DNA of 64,000 nt from Vigna angularis (lineage: Eukaryota; Streptophyta; Magnoliopsida; Fabales; Fabaceae): the NCBI RefSeq assembly GCF_016808095.1, contig NC_068976.1, positions 10,139,001 through 10,203,000 on the forward strand. Reading direction: 5' to 3'. Numbering within the stretch: position 1 is the first letter of the stretch; each line of letters begins with the position of its first letter. This document shows positions 56,452-64,000 of the stretch, in pieces. The position numbers were made by a program, and so were the translations under genes. The notes below the pieces were generated by a model. The model saw nothing but the letters and a program-made list of their open reading frames with translations, made no database searches and was not told the DNA's origin.

Positions 56452-59137
56452 TGTCAGAACCTTAAAAAAAAAAAAAAAAAAATAAAAAAATAAAAACGTA
56501 CGCTGGTGGAGTCCAGGTGGCAGCCGCTGAACGAGCCACCTCAGCGACGCACATGGATGACAGAGCGTCCGACATCCACTAACGAGCGCCGGCTGTTGCA
56601 CATGGAGCTGAGTCAGGAACCGGAAGTGGAAACCACGTGGCGACCGCTGAATGGACGTCCAGCGTGGACTGTCGGGAATCAGGACTGCAGAACGTGCGTC
56701 TAGCCTGGCAAAGTGGGACGTGCGCTTGCAAGTGGGACGTGCGCTGGCGAGTGCGGACGAACGCTGGTGAGGTGGAAAGCAGATCTGAGAATTCTGAAAT
56801 ATGCTCCACACTCCACACGTTCCACCGTTTTTCATTTCTGGAAATTTTTCTCCTCCTTCTCTCTTCATTTCTCTGCACCTTCTCTCTAAGACACACCACC
56901 GTTTCATCCCCTCCAAGTCTGGATTCCGGCAGTGTAGAAGGACGCACGACATCCAGGGCTTCCAGAGAAGAACGTTCGGCTAGTGAAACTGGTAAGTCCT
57001 TCCTTCCTCTCTGACGTTCGTTTCCAGTGCATGCAAACCCAATTCTCAGTGGTGCGTTCGTCACTTTTCTTAAAGTGGAGTAGTTTTGATTTTTAGTGTT
57101 GGGGTTCGTTCTTGTAGTTAGAATAACGAGCGTTAATAGTAGGAGAAACCTGTGGTTGAAGAATTGTGTCTCTACGTCTGTGAACGTTCGTTCACTTCCA
57201 GGTAAGGGAAGCTTATTTAATTTAACTGGTTTTTTTTTTGTATGTGTGTGAACGTTCGTTATTTGATTGTGTGAATATAATGCATGATATTGGATTTTCT
57301 GAATGTATGAACGTTCGTTATTATTGGTGAAATGAAACGTATGAAAATTGCATGATATTAGTCGTATGAAATCTGAGATTTTGGGGTGATTAGAACGAAC
57401 GTAATTATGCAATTATGATGAGAAGTGAACTGAAAATGTAAATGAACTCCCCATGAAATTCACGTTCGTACTGGACGTTCCTTGACCGTTCGGTTTTCCG
57501 TAGTAATATGTTTGAAATGTTGATTCGGTCACTTGGGTAAATTTGTGGTTGAGGACGAGCGTCCTCACTCTAAAATGTTCTATTTGAGCGTTCGGTCAAA
57601 TACTGTTGAAGCTAATGTTTTTGATAAACTTCTGTCTCTTTGTAATTGTCTGTGTATATGCAACTGTTTATCTTAACCGTTCGTAAATACTTCTTTAAAA
57701 GTATCTTAGTTTATTTTTCAAGTTCTACCAATATGAGCTATTAACGTTCGGTCTTATACCGAGCGTTCGTCCATATATTAAACTAAACGTTCGTCCTAAT
57801 CTTATATTGAACGTTCGCCCTAGTCTTATACTGAACGTTCGACCAAATTGGTGTTCAGTCTTATACTGAACGCTCGTTCTAGTTGGTGCTCGGCCTCACA
57901 CTGAGCGTCCGTCCAGCGCTCGGTTTTGAATTGAGCGTTCGTCCAGAAGTGCTCCGAATTGAGCGTTCGTCCAAAATGGTGCTCGGTCTCACACTGAGCG
58001 TTCGTCCAATTGGCGCTCGGTTTTGAACTGAGCGTTCGTCCAAAAGTGCTCAAAATTGAGCGTTCGTCCTAATTGTGCTCGGTTTTTTATCTGAGCATTC
58101 GTTCAAATTGGGGTTCGGTATTATACCGAACGTTCGTTCAAAAGGGTGTTTGGTCCTATACCGAACGTTCGTTCTTAACAGGGGCTCGGTCATAGATTGA
58201 GCGCTCGCTCAAAATGGTGCTCGGTCATATACTGAGCGTTCTTAGTCTAATTTTGAACGAGCGTCCTTTTAATCCAGTCAGCATGATTCGTCCTCGTTTT
58301 CTTGGTGAGGGCAGGACGTTCGGGTTTTGATGGTTAACCTTATAAATAATGAAAATAATTATACAATGAGGAATAATAAATGGTGGACATTATATGAGAT
58401 GGAAAGAAAGTTGTGATGTTGAATGAGCGTTCCGGGTTGGGACGACTCCTAATTGATAATTTGAGAATTTGTAAAAGTATGACTGTGGGAAGTTAATGCT
58501 GACTGTTCGATCCTGATGTTCCGTGAGTGCTCGTTCTCAAGTAGAGGGCGCACATCATGCGTGGGAACGGCAGGAGGTCGTCGTCCTTAGAGGTACTTTG
58601 GACGAACGTACTAACCTCGGGTGGCAGCTGATGAGGATGCCAGTTACTACACCACCCGGGTGCGTGAACGCTTGTAACTACGCAGATTTCATACAGTCCG
58701 GACAGTCAGTCGTGTCGAGTCTTATTTTGTGCATGCGTTATAATGCCTTGATATGTGACGAATTATGTAATGAATTGTATGACTGATGCATGAGTTAAAT
58801 TAAGTAAGCTTACCCTTTCGTTTCCTTGTGTTGTCTATTGTCCTTGTACGTCCGTCTTGTCATTGCAATGATCATCCGTGCGGATGTGAGCAGAGGGAGA
58901 CGAGCGTTTGGAAGAGGCGCTGAATGAAGAGAACCGGGTTGATGTCGAAGTGAAGACCGAGCAGTGAGGCGCTCGGCCAGTTATGTAGCCTGTATTAAAG
59001 TGGTCGTTCGACTATCTTGTCTTGTTATTTTATTCTGATAGACCGTTCGGTATTTGTGCCGTGTAAACCGTTCGGTCAAGTTTCGTGTACGTTTGGCTTT
59101 TTCATTTGTAATTCTGAAGACGTGCGGCTTTGCGCGT
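56452..59137 (-). repeat. Third LTR of the TGTGACATCCC family (S3), interrupted by Athila
   Basis: Starts TGTCAGAACCTTAAAA and follows S2: GTGGAGTCCAGGTGGCAG, CACGTGGCGACCGCTGA, the GACATCCAGGGCTTCC leader, CG-rich GAACGTTCGTCC repeats (56950-58260) and the TACGTCCGTCTTGTCATTG segment. At 59137 (GCGCGT) it is cut by the Athila element. The remaining ~300 bp and the TATGA duplication should lie to the right of the window. Confidence 0.85.
57750..58230. repeat. Diverged 30-36 bp tandem repeats in S3
   Basis: Units of the GTGCTCGGTCTCACACTGAG and CGTTCGTCCAAAA type with variable length, clearly related to the 34-bp repeats of S1 and S2 but much less regular. Confidence 0.75.
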
Positions 59138-60640
59138 TGATAATGCTAATTTTTACCACTATCTAAGCATCATTTTAGTAGCAAAATCAACTCCTTTATA
59201 ACTTATAACTTGTTAAATCCTCTTCTTTTGTCTTGTTTTCTAAATAATTGTATCTTTGGCTACTTTGATGTGCTTTCATCAATAATCCCTTATTTTGTAG
59301 CTAATAATGAGCTTGGAAGAGTCTCCAATAATGTCTAAAGCTGAACCAAGCATGAGAAGCAAGCAGATCTGCAGAAAAAGTGAAAATGATGTAGTGCTGA
59401 AAAGTCAGGCCCAAGCCCCCCCTGGCTGAGGGGCGCCCAAGCGCGACTGCACCAGGGCCAGTTTCTGCATAGAAAAGTGACCAGGTGCCAGTTTTGTGTG
59501 CTGGTCAGGCCCAAGCCCCCCCTGGCTGAGGGGCGCCCAAGCGCGACTGCACCAGGGCCAGTTTCTCACAGAAAAGTGACCAGGTGCCAGTTTTGTGTGC
59601 TGGTCGCGCCCGGGCGTGAAAAAGGGGCGCTCGGGCGCGACTTTTTGCGAGAAGCTTGCGCCCGGGCGTGAGAAATGGGGCGCCCAAGCGCGACTTTTTC
59701 CGAGAGGCTCGCGCCCGGGCGCGACTGAGAGGGCGCCCGGGCGCGACTTTTGCTGATGTGTCAGATCTAGCTTATTTAACCCTAAAACGCGAAGGGGTTG
59801 GGATCTTTGGCTGCCCAAACACGATTTCTCTCAATTGGAGCTCTTGGAGGCGAGCTAGGAGCTGTGGAAACAGTTCTTCTTCAACCTTGGGTCTTCCTCC
59901 TTCTTCCATTTCCACCATTGTTGTAAGCTTGAGCTCTCCATTCATGGAGAGCTAGTTTCATTATTGTTGGGGGATTGATGTAGCCACTGAAATCTTATGT
60001 AAACCACTATGTTTTGAATGAATTTATGCCTCTTTCATTGATTGTTAGTGTTTAATTCCTTTTCTTAATGCTTGTTGTGAAATTGCTACCCATTACATGA
60101 TTTTAGGGTTTGCTTGATATTGGAAAATGTTGGGTAAATCTGGACTTGGATTAAACACCTAAAGGAAATAGTATCTAGGAATAGAGCTAGGACCTTTGGT
60201 TGTCTTAAGATCTCAATTCTTAATGCAGATATAATTGTTAGGTTTTCCAAGGGATTGGAGCCTAATAAGGAAGTCTAGGCTCTCTCTACCAAGGAATTGG
60301 GTTTGAGTAATTTAGTAGATTGACATTGGCATATTAATGAAGAGGAAGTGATTTTCTATGCATAAGAGTGAAGTAGGTGAAATCATACCCCCAACATTAC
60401 CATTCCATATCATTTCTAATCTTTCCATTTCCAAGTGTTTGAGTATCTAAGATCACTTTTATCAATTATGTTTCCTGTTTACTTTAATTGCACAAAAACA
60501 CAAATTATGAAGCATTCTTTAGTCTAAGTTAGTTGGAAATTATATGATTGTTTGGTGACACGAGTCTCTTGGGAAACGATATCCGGTCTTACCGGTTTTA
60601 TTACTTAGAACGATTTGGTACACTTGCCAGAAAGTTAACA
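59138..60640 (+). repeat. Athila 5' LTR, 1503 bp
   Basis: Begins TGATAATGCTAATTTTTACC and ends GCCAGAAAGTTAACA, the same family as the solo LTR at 30313-31581. It has a direct duplication of about 110 bp (59408-59518 and 59519-59606, marks CAAGCCCCCCCTGGCTGAGG) and GC-rich repeats GCGCCCGGGCGTGAG at 59600-59755, followed by TTATTTAACCCTAAAACGCG. Confidence 0.9.
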
Positions 60641-60646
60641 AGTTTT

Positions 60647-60664
60647 TGGCGCCGTTGCCGGGGA
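60647..60664 (+). other. Primer-binding site complementary to tRNA-Asp
   Basis: TGGCGCCGTTGCCGGGGA six bases after the LTR. It is the complement of the 3' end of plant tRNA-Asp(GTC), TCCCCGGCAACGGCGCCA, as I recall it; this primer is known for Athila elements. Confidence 0.85.
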
Positions 60665-60799
60665 CTCGTGGTTAATACTATACTTTTGTGTGTTTCTAAC
60701 CAACTTAGGCTTTATTCTTATATTCTTTTTGCTGTGAATAATTTTTGTTTTCTTTTATTTTCGGATAACTTGGTGCTCTAGTATTGTTGTCTCTAGTGT

Positions 60800-61259
60800 A
60801 TGCAGGGCACAATCCGTACTAGGAGCACAACATCATCTGAACCCCTCCTTTTTGATCCTGAAGTTGAGAAAACTGCCCGTAGAAACAAAAGTAGAAGGAG
60901 AAGATATGGCCGCCAATCCAAATGGTCATGGTGATGGCCAAGCTAGACGCACCTTGGAGGACTATTCTACATTCTCAGGGCCTCTTCACTTTAACAGCAT
61001 TTCTAGGCCAAGAGTTAATGCCGCCAACATGGAGATAAAGCCTGCTCTCATCCATTTGGTGCAGAACAATCAGTTCCAGGGCCTTTCTCATGAGAATCCG
61101 TACAATCATTTGGCCACCTTCATTGAGATATGTAATACTGTGAAGATTCATGATGTTCCTGATGAAGCTATAAGGCTGAGCCTGTTTCCATTCTCGTTGG
61201 TAGGAAACGCCAAGGTGTGGTTGAATTCTTTTCCTGAGAATAGCTTCACGGCATGGGAG
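60800..61259 (+). pseudogene. Athila gag, 5' part, frameshifted and cut by an insertion
   Basis: ATG 60800 opens a 44-codon frame (TIRTRSTTSSEPLLFDPEVE) that stops at 60932. The homologous protein continues in another frame from about 60905: NMEIKPALIHLVQNNQFQGL, HENPYNHLATFIEICNT, IRLSLFPFSLVGNAKVWLN. This is the Athila-type gag domain. It stops making sense at 61260, inside what should be the W-E motif region (AWE), where a copia-like LTR begins. Confidence 0.85.
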
Positions 61260-62231
61260 TGTTGGAACAATCGGTACCGTTATAGAGTCGCACAGCGGAA
61301 TTAAAAACTTGAAAGAGAGTGGAAAGCGTGTTCGATCACAATTAAAATTAATTTGGTCCTTTTAGTAAAAATAATTTTCTTTGAGAAAATTTATCAAACA
61401 GTTGATATACGTAAAATAAAATGAGTGCAGGGAATAAGAAGAACAACACAGAATTTTTATCCTGGTTCGAATCAAAAGATTCTACGTCCAGTCGTTAATC
61501 ACTATAAATAGTGATTAACCTTTTTCACTAAAAATGGTTTAACAGATTACAACAAATAGTTAATAAAGCAGATAAATAAACCTTCCTTCGACGAACGAAC
61601 CGGAAGAAGAACACTCTGCCAACTCGAAGAGAACCGCTCCGACTATCGACAAACGAAACGCGAGCTTCTCCTATTCACGAGACCAGGCAGAGCACCTTGC
61701 TAACTCGAAGAGAGCTTGCTCCGACAATCGACACACGAAACGCGAGCCTCTCCTGTTCACGAGACCAAGCAAGGGAACTTGAACTATAGCTTCTGAGAAC
61801 TTCCTCTGACAAACAGTATTCTGCTAGAGCTTCTGTTCAACAACATTTTTTTTTTTATTTCTCCAAATCAAAATATATAGCCAAGTACACTGAATGCCAA
61901 AGGTTAGCTCCCAACTGCCATGAATAATCGATTATTGTAAGTGATAATCGATTATTCAAGTCCGTTACAGGGTTTTCAAAATGTGATAATCGATTATATG
62001 AAGAGATAATCGATTATTCCTGTATGACTTTGTGATAATCGATTATTGCCATTCCATAATCGATTATTGCAGTTAAAAATGCAAGTTTACAAGGTTTACA
62101 AGAATTTCCTACTACATTTAATTTCTACAAATTGCTTTTAACTAATTCTAATATCTTCTTCAACTAAAACTTCTTGTAGCATCATCAAAACAAATTTCTT
62201 CAAGATTTACCAATACTCCTTATTGGTAACA
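61260..62231 (-). repeat. 3' LTR of the copia-like element, 972 bp
   Basis: On the plus strand it runs from TGTTGGAACAATCGGTACCG to CTCCTTATTGGTAACA. On the minus strand it starts TGTTACCAATAAGGAG directly after the purine tract. Two related ~110-bp segments lie at about 61570-61690 and 61685-61790 (CCGACTATCGACAAACGAAA and CCGACAATCGACACACGAAA). Six TAATCGATTA palindromes lie at 61920-62070. Confidence 0.8.
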
Positions 62232-62740
62232 ATCTCCCCCTTTTTGATGATGATCAAAAATTCAATTTTAAAAGCAAGTTTGGCTTACCTGCAAAACATA
62301 CAAGCTAACAAACAACAACAAGGTTAGCAATACCTGTAATAATTTATACTTCTCCCCCTTTTTGATCAGAAGCAAAAAGATCGGATGTTGAAGGCTCCCC
62401 CTAAATATGATCTCCCCCTCAATTAATCAAAGGATGCATATAATCAAGAGATCATTTTATTTATGAAAATAAATATTACATTATAAGAAGAATGGACAAA
62501 CTAGCCGTTTATGGTCGTTTATAGCCGTTATGGGATGCTCCAATGACTCTATTTTTGAACATGTCAGCGTGATAATCGATTATGGCTTGTGATAATCGAT
62601 TATCAGTTCAATAATTACTGCCCAGAATTGCATGATAATCGATTATGCATAATGATAATCGATTATCTGCTCAAGATTTTCCAGAATTGATTTTAATGCA
62701 TGAATAATCGATTATGACTTGATGATAATCGATTATGAAG
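61920..62740. repeat. Twelve TGATAATCGATTATC-type palindromes
   Basis: Six copies lie in the LTR (61922, 61941, 61981, 62002, 62033 and 62055) and six in the adjoining internal region (62571, 62591, 62633, 62652, 62702 and 62722), usually in pairs about 20 bp apart. All share TAATCGATTA, also the core of the palindromes in the unrelated solo LTR at 33809-34895. Confidence 0.88.
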
Positions 62741-63777
62741 CGTTAAGTTTACGAAAAATGCAAAAATTTGCATAGATTTTGATTCTAAGATATGTCTAAC
62801 ACTCCAACCTCTCTTCTAAGTTCATAAAGTAAAGATACCCCCTTAAATATGCAATTCAAATTTAACTTTTAGCATACTCAATTAACCCACGAAATCAACA
62901 ACCATTTTTCAAACAATTAAGATATCAATGATTAAGCAACCAATTTATAAACTAAAATGAATGCAACAGTAGCTTAAATGGAAATTATCACAGCTGCTAC
63001 AGGTTTGATATGAAAGCATTTCAGCTAGCACAATCAGTTCAAAAAACTAACTTTGACAACACAATTTACAACTTTCAAAACAACAGCTATGATTCATGCA
63101 CTCTCATATCCCAATCTGTTCAACCCAATGAATTCAACTCTGCATATAAAACAACATATATAAAAATTAAAACATCAATATGCAGTAATCAGATTTAATT
63201 CAATAACATTGTTTATCTTGGTTCAATGGATTTTATCCATGAAATATTGGCAAACCAGAATTTAAAACTGGAAAATTGACTCAAACAAGGAAATGTAGTT
63301 TTGACAACTGCTTTTAAAGACTATTCTACAGTGATTTTCACAGTTTGTAATCAAGCTTTATGTGGAGCAAATCATAGCTCATATGGCATGCATATAAATA
63401 GATCTCCACAGAAAACATCTTTGAAACGGAAATGCCAATTCAATCATCAAATAACTTAATTATCTAAAAATGCCAATGAAAATCTATCAACCAACTCATT
63501 TAAATGAATATAACAATAATCAAATAATGGAAAATTAGAAAGATAACCAGAACAAAGTGCAATAACACAGTTCAAACAACACTTAGCTCAATCACATGGA
63601 GTTCGAACCAAGGCTTTGAATGCCATTTGATGGATTCACTTCCTGCTCTTAGATCATTATTTCCGAAAGCATAATACCATGGATCTCTCCTCTCTTTTTG
63701 AGAACTTAACCTGCAAAACCATCCAAGAGAGGTTTGGTGCCCATAATCTCATTTGGGTCCTCAGGGTTAGAGACAAA
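62246..63777. other. Internal region of the copia-like element, no protein recognised
   Basis: AT-rich. Close to the LTR the purine tract is repeated on the minus strand: CTCCCCCTTTTTGAT at about 62232 and 62352, and CTCCCCCT at 62394 and 62411. The rest has no conserved frame. On the minus strand at about 63690-63775 a short frame continues from the zinc-knuckle region (NPEDPNEI) after a stop. Confidence 0.5.
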
Positions 63778-63969
63778 TTACTTTATAATGGGAATCCAAG
63801 CACATTTTCCATCAGGAACATCAAAATGTTTGATACTACATTTATTTGAAGTATGTCCTTTTTTCATACAATAGAAGCAACAAACACCATGCAGTTTGGT
63901 TTTTACAGTTGTTCCTTTTTCAACCCAAACTCTACGAGTTCTCTTAACTTTAGACTTTTTATGATGCAC
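63778..63969 (-). pseudogene. Copia gag fragment with CCHC zinc knuckle
   Basis: The frame reads VWVEKGTTVKTKLHG and then CFYCMKKGHTSNKC, a perfect C-x2-C-x4-H-x4-C knuckle of the kind that packages retrotransposon RNA. A TAA at 63778 ends the frame, after which related residues continue, so it is a pseudogene fragment. The upstream part lies at or beyond the window edge. Confidence 0.75.
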
Positions 63970-64000
63970 TTCTTTATTTCTAACATTGCTCCTTCTAAAA

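Larger units (their letters stand above)
59138..64000 (+). mobile_element. Athila-family Ty3-gypsy element, 5' part, interrupted by a copia-like element
   Basis: 5' LTR 59138-60640, primer site 60647-60664, then gag. It is inserted in S3; the expected target duplication is CGCGT (59133-59137). From 61260 the gag is broken by a second LTR element that fills the rest of the window. The downstream part of Athila is not visible. Confidence 0.85.
61260..64000 (-). mobile_element. Copia-like LTR element on the minus strand, 3' part, inserted in Athila gag
   Basis: 3' LTR 61260-62231, purine tract 62232-62245 (minus strand AAAAAGGGGGAGATT), then internal sequence to the window end. Left flank GGGAG (61255-61259) is the expected target duplication. 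A gag zinc knuckle occurs only 1.5 kb from the purine tract and no pol was seen between them, so this copy is internally deleted or non-autonomous. Confidence 0.75.

Noticed and set aside
56579..57412. 277-codon minus-strand frame
   Set aside because: Lies in the S3 LTR, uses repeat sequence, does not match a known protein and is not kept in S1 or S2.
1..64000. tRNA, rRNA or other structured RNA genes
   Set aside because: The only tRNA-like words are retrotransposon primer sites; no cloverleaf was identified by eye.

Overview
This is nuclear DNA from a flowering plant, most likely a legume, and Phaseoleae/Vigna-like by inference. The low-copy genes are a MOT1-family molybdate transporter, a PLS-class DYW pentatricopeptide-repeat (PPR) protein and a plant GT29 sialyltransferase-like gene with 11 exons. 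The remainder is mostly nested plant transposons: CACTA, MULE, copia, Athila and an Ogre-like Ty3-gypsy element whose primer site and gag type are familiar from legumes. Introns, the CACTA and LTR architecture and the AT-rich spacers rule out a bacterial source.

Layout. 1-1333 is the end of a CACTA transposon with an array of eight hairpins. 2118-3436 is a 5'-truncated copia remnant. 4208-5589 is an intronless MOT1-like gene with a frameshift that separates its N-terminal leader from its body. 5590-8744 is AT-rich and shows no gene. 8745-13290 holds a repeat block (called B here) and two truncated PPR copies. 13291-33441 is a 20-kb Ogre-like element on the minus strand, inserted in PPR copy 2 with a GCAGC target duplication; it has three LTR copies, two primer sites, decayed gag and no visible pol. 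It carries a MULE (22394-22998) and an Athila-type solo LTR (30313-31581). 33442-37420 holds the rest of PPR copy 2, a copia-like solo LTR and PPR copy 3. 38587-41353 is the intact GT29 gene. 43418-45982 is the only full-length PPR-DYW gene (854 codons). 46552-56451 is a nearly unchanged second copy of the GT29 5' half and upstream block B, opened by two large solo LTRs (3649 and 3955 bp) of one family; a third LTR of that family starts at 56452. From 59138 an Athila element starts inside the third LTR, and from 61260 a minus-strand copia-like element starts inside the Athila gag.

The intact functions visible are RNA editing (PPR-DYW), Golgi glycosylation (GT29) and molybdate transport (MOT1, possibly impaired). 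They do not form a pathway; they are neighbours in a region repeatedly duplicated and invaded. The most unusual feature is a short CG-rich motif (GAACGTTCGTCC / GGACGAGCGTCC) amplified as tandem or palindromic arrays inside at least three unrelated element types: the Ogre-like element, the TGTGACATCCC-type LTRs and the MULE core.
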